A DNA stretch of 64,000 nucleotides, taken from NCBI GenBank assembly GCA_026122225.1, contig JANEZZ010000983.1, positions 2,418,001 through 2,482,000 on the forward strand. The letters are read 5' to 3'. How positions within the stretch are numbered: the first letter of the stretch is position 1; every line of letters begins with the position of its first letter. Made by a program: the position numbers and the translations under genes. Positions 43,110 to 55,910 of the stretch are shown piece after piece. Origin of the DNA: Heloderma charlesbogerti. Its lineage: Eukaryota; Chordata; Lepidosauria; Squamata; Helodermatidae. The notes under the pieces are model-generated. The model searched no databases. It was not told the origin of the DNA and saw only the letters and a program-made list of their open reading frames with translations.

Positions 43110-44147
43110 CCAGTTTCTTGGAACTGTTGTAGATCACAAGCTGAATATGAGCCAATAATGTGATGTGGCTGCAAAACAGGCAAATGCTATTTTGGGCTGC
43201 ATCAATAGAAGTATAGCATCAAAATCACATGAAGCACTAGTTCCTCTCTACTCAGCATGGAATAATGAGCTCAAGTTACTGGAAGCCAGATTACAGCTGA
43301 ACATCAGGAAAACATTCCTGACTGTTAGAGCAATACGACAATGGAACCAATTACCTCAGGAGGTAGTGGGCTCTCCCACACTGGAGGCATTCAAGATGAG
43401 GCTGAACAGCCACCTGTCAGGGATGCTTTGACTTGGATTCCTGCATTGAGCAGGGGGTTCGACTCAATGGTCTTATAGGCCCCTTCCAACTAGGGATGTT
43501 AGAGAATTCCGCCATGGATCCCAGGGAGGCCGAATTCCAGTGAATTTGGCCCTCCAGAATCTGTGGCGGAACGGAGCAACCTGCCCCACCACCCTGTGAA
43601 AGCCCTGCTAAACGGAGCCTACCTGGCTGCAGCTGCGGTGGTGGTGGCGGCTGCGGTGGTGGAGGCGGCTCTGGTGGCAGTGGCAGCTCCGACGGCTCCA
43701 GCCGCTGCCGGGTTGTGGCTGCAAATGGCGGCTGCTATGCCGACCGCCATTTGCATCCCTGGCAAGCCATGATAGGCTACGTAAGTATCTACGTAGCCTA
43801 TCACGGCTCAAAGCAGGGATGCAAATGGCGTAGTGGCCATCATTTGCATCCCTGTTTTTGCCGTGATAGGCTACGTAAATATTTACGTAGCCTATCATGG
43901 CTCAGCAAAGGGACGGAAATGGCAGCCGCTACACTGGCTGCCATTTGCATCTGCAGACCTGCTGTGTGGATGCACCCGGCCAGCAGCTCCACGGAGTTGC
44001 AGCGGAGCGGAGCCGGCCAGGGTAGGATTTTGAGGGGAGGTATGGAGCATCTCCCCCCCACCAGGAAAGTCACCCTTTGAAAAGGTAAGTGACTTTCGTA
44101 CATCCCTACTTCCAATCCTACAATGATTCTATGATTCTATGAAAAAA
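43110..44147 (+). mobile_element. CR1 LINE 3' end, + strand, internally deleted and split by an FB-hAT
   Basis: Pieces are about 43110-43490 and 44109-44147. The CR1 frame at 43165-43431 skips directly from LVPLYSAW to NNELKLLEARLQLN, so most of the RPHLEYC to CR1 tail block is missing. The end is ATGATTCTATGATTCTATGA after the FB-hAT. Confidence 0.85.
43491..44108 (-). mobile_element. FB-hAT foldback element in CR1 3' end
   Basis: Ends TAGGGATGTTAGAG and TACATCCCTA with duplication CTTCCAAC / CTTCCAAT. The two GATAGGCTACGTAA hairpins are at 43,770-43,803 and 43,864-43,899. Outward donors lie near 43,620 (reverse) and 44,084. Confidence 0.92.
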
Positions 44148-44596
44148 CAAACAAAGATGTAACTTTGATTTCATTGATGTTATACATTTGAGACTAAGGA
44201 TGTACAGCTTTTGTAAAATCCATTCTGTCTGCATTTCACAGATTGTTGGGTGCCTTTTGTTTGATCGTTTCTTCATTGAGAGAATCAGATTTTTCATGAA
44301 TTTGTGCAAATTCACATCTGCGCAAATTTGCTCTTACGAAAATAAGCAAATACCCTCCCAAAATGTGTAAATTCCCCCCAAATATGCATTTTCATGCTTT
44401 AGCCTATGGGGAAATGCACATTTTCAACCTGTGATTTTTCAATTTTAGTATTTCTCTATGATTAAATTTCTATAACATTCCAGAAAGTTTTTTAAAAAAT
44501 GGTCTGCAACTCCACAGAATCCATGCAACTCAGGAAAACCCAGTTTGCTGCAGAATCCACAGATCAGATTCAGAATAATTGAAACTCTTCTGATTC
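44148..44596. other. AT-rich sequence, possibly an old hAT-type element
   Basis: No coding potential. CAGAATCCAC-type motifs like those in the element at 36,586 occur near 44,515-44,560. No clear ends are seen. Confidence 0.35.
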
Positions 44597-45581
44597 TAGG
44601 GATGTACGAAACTCACTTACCTTTTTGCAGAATTTTTTGCGGTGGGGGGGAGGCGCTCCGTCCCTCCCCCCAGAATCCTCGACAGGAGTTGGAGGCGATC
44701 TGGTCCTCCCCCCCAGAATTCTGCTTGGCCGACTCCGCTCTGCGGCGGCTCCACGGAGCAGCCGGCCAGGGCCGTCCACAGACGGATTTCCGGCTGCGGA
44801 CGGGCTGCTGTGGATGCAAATGGCGGCCGCCATAGCGGCCGCCATTTGCATCCAGCCAGGCTGCCATGATAGCCTACATAAGTATTTACGTAGCCTATCA
44901 CGGCAACCCCCCCAAAAAAAGCGTATGCAAATGGCAGCGGCTATGGCGGCCACCATTTGCGTTCCCTATTTTTCGCCGTTCTAGCCTACATAGATATTTA
45001 CGTAAGCTAGAATGGCGAAAAAAAGGGGAACACAAATAGCATAGTGGGCGCTATTTGCGTTCCTTTTTTTTCGCTGGACTAGCCTACGTAAATATTTATG
45101 TAGGCTATTACGGCGAAAAATAAAGGAACGCAAATAGCGCCCACTACGCTATTTGCATTCCCCTTTTTTTCACCGTAATAGCCTACGTAAATATTTACGT
45201 AGGCTAGAACGGCGAAAAATAGGGAATGCAAATGGCGGCTGCCGTAGCCACCGCCATTTGCGTACGCTGGGGGGGTTTTGGGGGGGAGGGTTAGCCGTAA
45301 TAGGCTACGTAAATACTTATGTAGCCAATCACAGCTGCAAGGACGCCAATGGCGGCTACAACAGCCCGGCAGCGGCTGGCCAGGAGACCAGCCGCCGGAG
45401 CCGCCGCCGGAGCCACCGTTGCCGCCGCCGCCAAATCCGCCGCCAAATCCGCTGCCAAATCCGCCACCAAATCCGCTGCATCCACCTCATCCGCCCCAGG
45501 TAAGTTCCGTCCTGGGTGGATTCCACGGGGGGTGTGGGAGGGCAGGAGGCCATTCCGCCACAGAATTCTCTGCCATCCCTA
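44597..45581 (+). mobile_element. FB-hAT foldback element, largest simple copy
   Basis: Ends TAGGGATGTACG and GCCATCCCTA with perfect duplication TCTGATTC (44589-44596, 45582-45589). Foldback with centre near 45,089 (GCCTACGTAAATATTTATGTAGGC), AACGCAAATAGCG hairpins at both sides, and GATAGGCTAC hairpins near 44,868-44,903 and 45,299-45,332. The right part has a CCGCCAAATCCGC trinucleotide-like tandem (45,421-45,480). Outward donors lie near 44,619 (reverse) and 45,497. Confidence 0.93.
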
Positions 45582-47353
45582 TCTGATTCTGTTGCAGTTG
45601 CTTTCAGATCCCTATCTGAGACTATCAGAGAATTTGAGAACAGAGTATATGTAGTTGCAGGTGACATAATAAAAGCAGTATGCAGTAACACAATATGAGA
45701 AATATACATCTTTTTTCTAAGCATGGTCAGAACTTCAAAGCCTATTCCTGAGATACCAGTATGTCTACTGTATGGGAACAATCCTATGACCCCAAGGCAG
45801 CAGCGAAGGGCTATAGGATAGTTTGGATTCCCAGATCCGAGGTTGGAGACAGCACTTCAACTTTGGAGCTGGGAATTTGAGTTCTGATCCCCTCCCCCAC
45901 CCCTCTCACAGCCAGAAGGGAAAGAACCATGCTGGCTACCCCTCTAAGGCTAGGAACACAACCTCAGAAAGCAGAAAAGGGGGCATTTCAGTGGGTGGGG
46001 AGGGTAGGAGACTGGAGAGGCCAGAATATGAGCTTTCCTGAGGCCTCTCCAGCCTCCTCCCTCCCCCTCTGAAATGCTTGAGCTAGATAGGCAAAAAAAA
46101 AAATCTAGTGAAAATGAAGGCCTGGAGGATGGGGAGGCAAAGGTCACCTCTGCCACTCCTCCCACCCTGCATAGGATGCCCATAAGCCTCCAAGCTCAGA
46201 GGCTCACAATCATTGCAATAGGATTGCATCCTAAGTCTGCTAGAACTTATTACCAAGTAAGGAAAGACTTCAGATATTGTGCAAGTTTCCTGATTGTGCA
46301 GGGTTTCAGCTGTATGTGCAAAGCCTCCCTCCCTGCAGAGGTTAGAGCTGTATGCTGAGACGCCAGGGGTGGGGCTAGCTGGGGAACATGATGTTGGGAG
46401 TGGGCTGCTCAGTACATCCCTGTTCATGCATTAATAGAATGCATAAGCTGTTCACCTGAATAGGGCTGAAGTCCCTCTACATTCAGTGGAGTTTACTCTC
46501 CAACACACAAATGTAGGATTGCAGCCTTAGCCTGCAGACCTGTGCACACCTACCTGGGAACAAAGCCTATCGAACACAGAGGAACGTAGTCCAGGTTTAA
46601 TATGAATTAATAGTTGTAAGTTTGCATGTATAAAAATATTTTCTGGAATGCCACAGTTTTGTTTCTTGTGTTTTTGTTGCATAAGTAAGACTTAGTATTG
46701 TTTGAACTTAATTTTACTGATTTTAATGTATAGAAACCTTAACCGCAGAAGTATGAACATAGACAGGTGTTTTATTGTCTTAATATTATCAGAACACTGT
46801 GGATGCAGAAGCGTTTGTACACAGCATTTTGCCTGTGATATGAACCTCATCCTTCTGTTAAACAGCCGGTGCCTGTTTACATAGCTTTCTCATTTGTGAC
46901 ATGCAAATATTTTCTTAAGACAACAAACCTGTCTGTACATTAGGGATCCATCTATCCCCTCAAGATCACATTACTGACAGATAATTTTCAGGAGACAGAA
47001 GGCAGCAGTGGCACTTACCTACACAAGAACGAAACCAAATAATTGAAAGCAGAGCCAATCCAGGATGTCATTATAGTTTCACTTGCTATGCTGGTAACCT
47101 CATCTCCTAAAGGGGGAATATTAAGAGGTCCAGACATCTCCCTGTAGATTCTAAGAGCATTCTGGAACTTGTGTGATTCTTCAAGGATTAGAGATGGAAA
47201 TAAAAATTATAACTAGATCAACATGCCATGCGAAAGTCAGTTGTTGAGCCAGGGGACAAAGCTGGGCGGAAGTGGTGGTGGTGCTGGTGTGAAAAGGGAG
47301 AGTCAATAGCAGAACAAGGATCAGAGAGCAGTCCGTAAGAACAACCCAGCAAC
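45582..47353. other. Host intergenic sequence
   Basis: No gene recognised. Motifs such as ATAGGATTGCATCCTAAG near 46,220 recall the TTAGGGTGC-ended MITE at 53,950, so degraded MITE copies are likely. Confidence 0.4.
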
Positions 47354-47668
47354 TAGGGATGTTCAAGAATTCTGCCATGGACTCCAGTAAGGCTGTATTC
47401 TTTAGAATCCGACCCCCTGGAGTCCGTGGTGGAAGAGAGCAATCCCCACGCCACCCTGCGGAATCCCCCCGGACAGAACCTATCTTTGTCAGCCGTCCGC
47501 TGCCCCACGAATGGCTGCCCCAGTCTGCGGCCGCCATTTCCATTCTACTTTAGCTGTGATAGGCTTCGTAAGTATTTACGTAGCCTATTATGGCTAACAA
47601 AGGGACACCATTTGCATCCCTGCGGTAGCCATGATAGGCTATGTAAATATATACGTAGCTTATCATGG
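47354..47668 (-). mobile_element. FB-hAT foldback element, right end lost
   Basis: Starts TAGGGATGTTCAAGAATTC (B-type) with left flank CCAGCAAC. Hairpins GATAGGCTTCGTAAGTATTTACGTAGCC (47,559-47,588) and GATAGGCTATGTAAATATATACGTAGC (47,633-47,662) are present. It ends after TATCATGGCT, with no A-type terminus. Confidence 0.8.
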
Positions 47669-48339
47669 CTACAGCAGCAACAGGAATGTACCAGGGCCAG
47701 GACCTAGCAACACAAATGCCAGAAGGTAAGGCAGGAAAGCTTGCCTCAGGCACTGTGAGGTCCCAAACATGAGCCCTGAGGGCCGGCCACTAGCTACTTA
47801 ACATTTACATCACTGTGACAGCTAGCTCAAGGGAGGAACTAAGGACACTTCATAGCAGCTAGCAACATCTTCTCTGCAGAAGCCTGCTGAGCAGCCATAT
47901 TTCTCTGCGTGCAATGGATCACATCACACCAACCCTGCTGTTAAATCTTTTGGGTAGCAGATGAAGACCTTTTTTTTATTTTCTCCAGCCCTTTTAGTGT
48001 CATTGATCAGATTTATTTTAATCTGCAATTGAGACTATGCCGCTGCTGCTAGAAATAATTGTTTTCATGTTTTTGGAATATTTTATGTTAAGCCATTCTG
48101 AAGGCTTGTGGTAAATATACAAACTTGTCCTGTCCTGCCTTTCTCTGTCATGCTTTGCCCTTTTATCCACAGGCGACTATCCTGCTTTTTACCTTTTGCC
48201 TCCCATCTGTGGTCTTCACATCACTGTGGCCCATCTACCTTGGTTAGCCAAAACCCTCCATTAAGCAATTAAACATTTCCCAGCAGCAAAGATTTGTACA
48301 GCATATAATTGGAAGTCTCCCAAGCAGCCTTCTAAACAA
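47669..48339. other. Unassigned host sequence
   Basis: No gene or clear repeat recognised. Confidence 0.4.
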
Positions 48340-49287
48340 TAGGGTTGGCGGAGAATTTCTCCCCGAAACTTCGGGGGGCCGAGCGCCAAGGTGTTCGGTC
48401 CCCCGAACAAGTTTCGGGGAGAAATCCTCCACACACCCCCGCACCCCGCACCCCCCCCGGGACGGGACTTACCTTCGCCAAATGTCCCTCCCGGCGGTGG
48501 GTCCGGCTGGCGGTTCAGCGGGTGTCTTTAGACCGGCTGCCGCCGCCGCCATTGCAATGAAAGAAAAAAAAAAAAAACGTCCCCTGATAGGCTACGTGAT
48601 GATTCACGTAGCCTATCACGGCTAGATTTGCAAAGTCAGCCATGATAGGCTACGTCAATCGTCACGTAGCCTATCACGGGTGACTTTAAAAAAAAAAAAA
48701 AAGTGTGTACGGATAATGGCGGCCCCCATAGGGAGCCGCCATTCCCGTTCCTTATTTGGTCGCTGTAGTCTACATAAAGATTTACGTAGACTACGGCAAA
48801 AATAAGGGCAACGCTATTTGTGTTGCCCTTATTTTCGCCGTAGTCTACGTAAACATTTACGTAGACTACAGAGACTAAATAAGGAACGCGAATGGCGGCT
48901 CCCTATGGGGGCCACCATTAGCGTACGCGCTTTTTTTTTTTAAAGTCACCCGTGATAGGCTACGTGATGATTGACGTAGCCTATCACGGCTGACTTTGCA
49001 GATCTAGCCGTGATAGGCTACGTGAATCGTCACGTAGACTATCAGGGGGCGTTTTTTTTAAAAAAAAAAAAACTTTGGCGTTCGCAGCCGGGTGACGCGG
49101 GAAGCCTCCTCCCCGGCCTGAATTTCGGCCGGGCGAGGCGGGAAGCCTCCCGCCCAGCCTGAATTTTGGCCGGGCCGAGGCAGGAAGCCTCCCCCCCGGC
49201 CTGAACTTCGCGGGGGGACCAGCGAAGCGCCTCCCCTCCACCGCGAACGTCCTTCGAGGACAGGTAAGTGACTTTCGTCCACCCCTA
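48340..49287 (-). mobile_element. FB-hAT foldback element, intact ends
   Basis: Ends TAGGGTTGGCGGAG and CACCCCTA with perfect duplication CTAAACAA (48332-48339, 49288-49295). The foldback centre is AACGCTATTTGTGTTG near 48,815. Two GATAGGCTACGT hairpins per arm. Outward donors lie near 48,470 (reverse) and 49,262. Confidence 0.93.
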
Positions 49288-49451
49288 CTAAACAATAGTA
49301 GATCGATAAAATGTAGGAGACTTTGGTTATGAGCAAACTTCCTCAGCAAGTGCAGAAAACAGGGAATTCCAATGTTAAAATAGTCACTATGGCACCATCA
49401 TTTATCCTCTGTGAAAGCCTTTCAAGCTTCTGACCATGTTCCAATCAAATA

Positions 49452-49488
<37 letters not shown>

Positions 49489-50029
49489 GAGATAGGGATA
49501 TATGAGAAATTCATTTCAGTTCATTTTTGGCAAAAATTTACCCAGTTCGCAACTCCTGGAACTAAACACAGGCTCGAACACAATCTGCAGTTGAAGTCCA
49601 TAATTTCTGAGCTTCCAGTGCAGTTTGCAGAACAACAACAACATAATGTGTTCAGAAAATGAATACATTTGAAAAATGCACAGGAAAGAATGTGTACTTG
49701 TGTGTGTGGGGGGGGGTGCAAACAAACATGCTTTAATCAATGGGAGAAAAATGCCGACGTTTCCAAAATGCACGATTGATGTGTACGTTTGAAAACATGT
49801 GCATGAAATTACACACAAATATTTAATTGAAAAGGAGAAAAAGACACTTGAAATTGGATGTGGACATGAGTTGGAACAAGCTTTGGGGTGGGGGAGATTT
49901 GGGAACCTTGATAAGCTCAAGGTTTCCTGATTCACACACATCCATAGTGTGTGATTGTGACTGTGCAGGCTTGCTCCTGATGTCTCTCCAACTGAAGATG
50001 AGTATGGCATTCCAGAAGTGTGTGTGTGC

Positions 50030-50076
<47 letters not shown>

Positions 50077-50109
50077 GCCAATGATGGGTGGTAACTTCAA
50101 GCTTCAGAG
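49288..50109. repeat. Host sequence with two (GT)n microsatellites
   Basis: (GT)n runs lie at 49,455-49,484 and 50,020-50,074. TAGGGATATATGAGAAATTC near 49,494 resembles a hAT-type end followed by AT-rich DNA. No gene recognised. Confidence 0.6.
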
Positions 50110-53100
50110 GCTGCTATACAACTGGAGGAGATAGACAGGGGGTAATGCAGTGAAGCACCTTCATGGATCACTGCCTTGTTGTGGCGAAGGGGCTTGCGTA
50201 ACTCAGTGAAGCCATACGCTATGCCATGCAGGGCCACCCAAGACGGACAGGTCATGGCAGAGAGTTCTGACAAAATGTGGTCCACTGGAGAAGGAAATGA
50301 CAACCCACTCCAGTATTCTTGCCAAGAAAACCCCATGGAACGTATCACAAGGCTAAAAGATATGACACCGGAACATGAGACCCTCAGGTCGGAAGGTGTC
50401 CAATATACTACTGGGGAAGGGCAGAGGGTATTTCCAAGTAACGCCAGAAAGAGTGAAGCGGCTGGGCCAAAGCCGAAAGGACACTCAGCTGTGGATGTGT
50501 CTGGTGGTGAAAAGAAAATCCGATGCTGTAAAGAACAATATTGTTTAGGAACCTGGAATGTCAGATCAATGAATCAGGGTAAGCTGGAGGTGGTCAAACA
50601 TGAGATCGCAAGATTGAACATCAACATCTTGGGAATCAGCGAACTAAAATGGACAAGCATGGGCGAATTTAATTCAGGTGACCATCATATCTACTACTGT
50701 GGGCAAGAATCCCTTAGAAGAAATGGAGTAGCACTCATAGTCAACAAAAGGGTGGGAAAAGCAGTACTGGGGTACAATCTTAAAAATGATAGAATGATCT
50801 CAGTACGAATCCAAGGCAAACCATTCAACATCACAGTAATTCAAGTCTATGCCCCAACCACTGAGGCCGAAGAAGCTGAGGTTGATGGGTTCTATGAAGA
50901 CCTACAACACCTTCTAGAACTACCAACAAAAAAAGATGTCCTCTTCATCATAGGGGATTGGAATGCTAAAGTAGGAAATCAAGAAATCACCGGGATAACA
51001 GGCAGGCATGGCCTGGGTGTACAAAATGAAGCAGGACAAAAGCTAATAGAGTTTTGCCAAGAGAACATGCTGATCATAGCAAACACTCTTTTCCAACAGC
51101 ACAAGAGACGACTCTACACATGGACATCGCCAGATGGTCAATATCGAAATCAGATTGATTATGTCCTTTGCAGAAGCTCTATACAGTCAGTCAAAACAAG
51201 ACCTGGAGCTGACTGTGGCTCAGATCATGAGCTTCTTGTTGCAAAATTTCAGCTTAAAATGAAGAACGTCGGGAAAACCACTAAACCATTCAGGTATGAC
51301 CTAAATCATATCCCTGATGAATATACAGTGGAGGTGAGGAATAGATTTCAGGGATTAGACCTGATAGACAGAGTGCCTGAGGAACTATGGACGGAGGTCC
51401 ATAACATTGTTCAGGAGGCAGGAACGAAATCCACCCCAAAGAAAAAGAAATGCAAGAAAGCAAAGTGGCTGTCTGATGAGGCTTTACAAGTAGCTGACGA
51501 AAGAAGGGAAGCGAAAAGCAAGGGAGAAAGGGGAAGATATATCCAACTGAATGCAGAGTTCCAGAGAATAGCAAGGAGAGACAAGAAGGCCTTCTTAAAT
51601 TAACAATGTAAAGAAATTGAGGGAAACAACAGAATGGGAAAGACTAGAGATCTCTTCCAGAAAATTGGAGATCTCAAGTAAACGTTTTGTGCAAAGGCAG
51701 GCATGATAAAGGACAAAGAAGGCAGGGACCTAGCAGAAGCAGATGAGATTAAGAAGGGGTGGAAAGAGTACACAGAAGAACCATACAGGAAAGATCTTAA
51801 TGTCCCTGATAGCCATGATAGTGCAGTCACTGAACTTGAGCTGGACATCCTCGAGAGTGAAGTCAAGTGGGCCTTAGGAAGCATTAGTAACAACAAAGCT
51901 AGCGGAGATGACAGCATTCCAGCTGAGCTATTTAAAATCCTAAAAGATGATGCTGTTAAAGTGCTTCACTCAATATGCCAACAAATCTGGAACACTCAAC
52001 AATGGCCACAAGACTGGAAAAGGTCAGTTTACATTCCAATTCCAAAGAAGGGCAACACCAAAGAGTGTTCAAAGGTAAAGGTAAAGGTGTCCCCAACCAG
52101 TCGTGTCCGACTCTAGGGTGCGGTGCTCATCCCCGTTTCTAAGCCGAAGAGCCAGAGCTGTCCGAAGACACTTCCATGGTCATGTGGCTGGCATGACTGA
52201 ACACCGAGGTGCACGGAACGCTGGTACCTTTCCCGCCGAAGCGGTACCTATTTATCTACTTGCAATGTCTTGCTTTCGAACAGCTAGGTTGGCAGGAGCT
52301 GGGACTGAAGACGGGAGCTCACTCCGTCACGCAGCACTCAGGTCTCGAACTGCTGACCTGCCGACCTTCCGGTCTGCAGTTCAGCGCCTTAACCACTAAG
52401 CCACCGCGGCCCCTAAGAGTGTTCAAACTACCGCACAATTGCGCTTATTTCACATACCAGCAAGGTGATGCTCAAAATCATACAAGCTAGGCATCAGCAG
52501 TATGCGAACCGAGAACTACCAGAAGTACAAGCTGGGTCGAAGAGGCAGAGGAACTAGAGATCAAATCGCCAACATTCGCTGGATCATGGAGAAAGCACGA
52601 GAATTCCAGAAAAACATCTATTTCTGCTTCATTGACTACGCTAAAGCCTTTGATTGTGTGGATCACAACAAACTGTGGCAAATTCTTAAAGAGATGGGAG
52701 TACCAGACCACCTTACCTGTCTCCTGAGAAACCTGTACGAGGGTCAAGAAGCAACAGTAAGAACCAGACATGGAACAACCGAGTGATTCAAAATTGGGAA
52801 AGGAGTATGACAAGGCTGCATATTGTCGCCCTGCTTATTTAACTTATATGCAGAGTACATCATGAGAAACGCTGGGTTGGATGAGTCACAGGTCGGAATT
52901 AAGATTGCCGGGAGAATTATCAACAACCTCTGATATGCAGATGACACCACCTTAATGGCAGAAAGCGAAGAGGATCTCAAGAGCCTCTTGTTGAGGGTGA
53001 AAGAGGAGAGTGCAAAAGCTGGTTTGAAACTCAACATTAAAAAAACGAAGATCATGTCATCTGGCCCCATCACTTCCTGGCATATAGAAGGGGAAGAAAT

Positions 53101-53710
53101 GGAAGCAGTGACATATTTTACTTTCTTGGCCTCCAAGATCACCGCAGACGGTGACTGTAGCCATGAAATTAAAAGACGCTTGCTCCTTGGGAGGAAAGCT
53201 ATGGCACACCTAGACAGCATAGTCAGAAGCAGAGACATCACCTTGCCGACAAAGGTCCGTCTAATCAAAGCTATGGTTTTCCCAGTAGTAATGTATGGCT
53301 GTGAGAGCTGGACTATAAGGAAGGCTGAGTGCCAAAGAATTGATGCCTTCGAACTGTGGTGCTGGAGAAGACTCTTACAAGTCCCCTGGACTGCAAGGAG
53401 GTCAAATCAGTCCATCCTAAAGGAAATCAACCCTGAGTGCTCATTGGAAGGACAGATACTGAAGCTGAAGCTCAAATATTTTGGCCACCTAATGTGAAGA
53501 GAAAACTCTCTGGAAAAGACCCTGATGCTGGGAAAGACTGAAGGCAAAAGGAGAAGGGGACGGCAGAGGATGAGATGGCTAGATAGCATCACTGATGCAA
53601 TGAATATGAACTTGAGCATGCTCCGGGAGAGAGCGCAGGACAGGAAGGCCTGGCATGCTATGGTCCATGGGGTCACGAAGAGTCGGACACGACTGAATGA
53701 CTGAACAACA
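50110..53710 (+). mobile_element. RTE-BovB LINE, near full length, with a SINE inserted
   Basis: Starts near CATGGATCACTGCCTTGTTG, a BovB 5' region, and ends GGGGTCACGAAGAGTCGGAC with GACTGAACAACAA. The ORF 50176-51603 holds the whole AP-endonuclease: LGTWNVRSM, ISELKWTSMGEF, YAPTTE, IIGDWNAKVG, RNQIDYVLC and GSDHELL. The reverse transcriptase follows in broken frames: FIDYAKAFDCVDHNKLW at 52620, then an ADDTTLMAES region preceded by a stop at 52,931-52,933, and CESWTIRKAECQR. Stops (51601, about 52784) and frameshifts make it inactive. It is closely similar to the copy at 28.1 kb. A Sauria-type SINE sits at 52,072-52,414. Confidence 0.93.
52072..52414 (-). mobile_element. Sauria-type SINE (tRNA head, BovB-like tail) inside BovB
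   Basis: On the - strand it begins GGGGCCGCGGTGGCTTAGTG (pol III A box) with GGTCAGCAGTTCGAGACC (B box). It ends with a TAGAGTCGGACACGACTGG-type tail, the same tail as the host BovB 3' end, and (CTTTAC)n. Flanking sequence AAGAGTGTTCAAA is found on both sides, a target duplication of about 13 bases. This is the SINE that BovB mobilises. Confidence 0.9.
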
Positions 53711-53949
53711 ATGCAATGAAGAGTGAGAGCTGCAAGTCCATGTTGCGAGGACTGATGAGAACCAAAGCATGCTTTGTTTCCTGTGGTTTGAGGTTACACA
53801 GTTAGGAGATAGATGTACTGAGCAGGGAAGGGGGCATAGTGAAATCTTTGACCTGTGTGATGAGTTAGCCCTCCCTAGGGCAAGGTAGAGACTCAAAGAT
53901 ATTTAGCTGTCTTATGGACTGCAGAGTAAGGATGGGGGAAGAGGTTCAT
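53711..53949. other. Unassigned host sequence
   Basis: No gene or repeat recognised. Confidence 0.4.
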
Positions 53950-54369
53950 TTAGGGTGCCATCCTATGGCTGCTAGTTCTAGGGCCATAGGATTGGTCAGT
54001 CTCTGGGAGCTGACCTCGGAACCCACGCTCTGAGGTCAGTTCCTGGAGAACCGCCTCCCTATCCCCTCTCCCACCATCTCTTGGAAGAGCAGCACAGAGT
54101 AGGGCAAAAGGGGGCTTTCCCAGAGGCAGGGAGAGGTGGGGAGGGCAGAAGTGCCAGTATGACGCTTCCTATGTGTTGTCCGGCCTCCCCACCCTGTACT
54201 CTGACGTCCCATGGCTAGACACCTGAAATCGGCCATCTAGCCATGAATGCAAGGTGGCTGAAGCATGGAGGAGATGATCCCCTCCACGGTCCTCCCACCC
54301 TGCATTGGATAAGCAGTCACCTCCAAGTTCGGAGGCGGCCACCTCTCCTCATGGGCTTGCACCCTTAGT
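53950..54369. mobile_element. MITE-like element with TTAGGGTGC ends
   Basis: TTAGGGTGCCATCCTATGG at the left and TTGCACCCTTAG at the right are inverted. No reading frame. Similar termini occur near 59,173 (TTTAGGGTACAATCCTAT). Confidence 0.45.
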
Positions 54370-55185
54370 TCGCATTTTCATATGAGCCAACCTAATTTGC
54401 ACTTCCAAAAACTAATATGTGAACCAGAATGCCACTGTCCTTCAGTTTTTCCACTTCTTTGTCTTTCAGTATTGCAATGCACTTCTCAATTTTTTTAAAA
54501 AAATGAGCAGGTACAAAACTGCATACATTGGAGAAACGCAGGCAAAAATGTATGCAGTTTTGTATACATTTCTCCTTATGTATTCATACATCCTTCTGTG
54601 ATTGGGTCTTGCCGCATGTGCTTTCTTTTCAATAGTAGACCAACATCACGTCTCAGGCAGAAGCATTTGCTGCAGAAGCGAAACAAGTAGACGCATCAAC
54701 AAAAATGCCTCTTTGTCACAGGACTTGGCATGTTGCTGATGCTGCCAAGGAGGGGACAGGGGAGTCTGGCTGCTCAGTCATGCCAACCCTGAAGATGTTC
54801 AGTCACAGCAAACAGAAATTAACTCCTTATTGATCTCAGAGTGAATCACCGAAAATATTAAAGTTTGTTGGATCGACACCACGGCTCGTTAGGCATTAGG
54901 GAATTTTGAACAAAGTAGATTTGAATTGCAAGCCAACTAATTTTGAGTTGTGGTGGCATCACTCATCAGGGTTGCTCCTAGCCAAGCAAGACTCAATGCG
55001 TTTCAGGACCTCTAAGACTGAGACTGTGTGGCCCAAGGCGACTGAGGCGACAGCGAGTGAACAGGTCTCAGATGTGCAGCCCAGTCCTGTCTGCTCAAAA
55101 GTCAGTCCCACTGAGTTCAGTGGAACTTATTCCCAGGTTGCAGCTGTATTCAACTTCAGAAGGAATACAACTATGAAGCATTGGT
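54370..55185. other. Unassigned host sequence
   Basis: No gene recognised. A GTATGCAGTTTTG/CAAAACTGCATAC inverted pair lies near 54,510-54,565. Confidence 0.4.
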
Positions 55186-55910
55186 TAGGGATGTACAAAA
55201 GTCACTTACCTTTTCACGGAATTGATTTGCGGTGGGGGGGAGGCGCTCCATCCCTCCCCCAGAATCTTGATGGGGGGGAGGTGATTCGGTCCTCCCCCCC
55301 GGAATCCTGCCTGGCTGGCTCCACTCAGCAGCGGTTCTGCAGAGCAGCCGGCCAGGCCTGTCGGCAGCCGGAGTTCCACCCATGGATGGGCTGCTGAGGA
55401 TGCAAATGGCAGCCGCCGTAGTGGCTGCCATGTGCATCCAGCCAGGCTGCTGTGATAGGCTACATAAGTATTTACGTAGCCTATCACGGCTGGGCAAAAA
55501 ACAAATGGCGTATGCAAATGGCGGCGGCTACAACAGCCGCCATTTGCATTCCCTATTTTTCTCCATTTTAGCTTACGTAAATATTTACGTAGGCTATTAC
55601 GGCGAAAAATAGGGAACGCAAATGGCGGCTGTTGTAGCCGCCGCCATTTGCGTACGCCATTTTTTTTCCCAGCTGTGATAGGCTACGTAAATACTTACAT
55701 AGCCTATCACGGCAAAGACCAGGATGCAAATGGTGGCCACGGCAGCTGGTCGAAAGACCAACCGCCGCTGCTGCCGCCGCCGCCGCCAGACCCGCTGCCA
55801 GAGCTGCCGTTGTCCGGAACATCCACCCCAGGTAAGCCTCAACTCAGGGGGGAATCCGCGGGGGGGGGGCGCCAGGCCGTTCTGCCACGGATTTCGGGGG
55901 GCTGAATGTT
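55186..55910 (+). mobile_element. FB-hAT foldback element, right end lost
   Basis: Starts TAGGGATGTACAAAAGTCAC. Foldback with GATAGGCTACATAAG (55,453) and GATAGGCTACGTAAATAC (55,677) hairpins around two AATGGCGGC(G/T) hairpins. It ends within GGGGGGCTGAATG, without terminus or duplication. Outward donors lie near 55,208 (reverse) and 55,831. Confidence 0.88.

Noticed and set aside
49516..50100. A 194-aa His/Thr-rich ORF
   Set aside because: It depends on a (GT)n microsatellite read in reverse.
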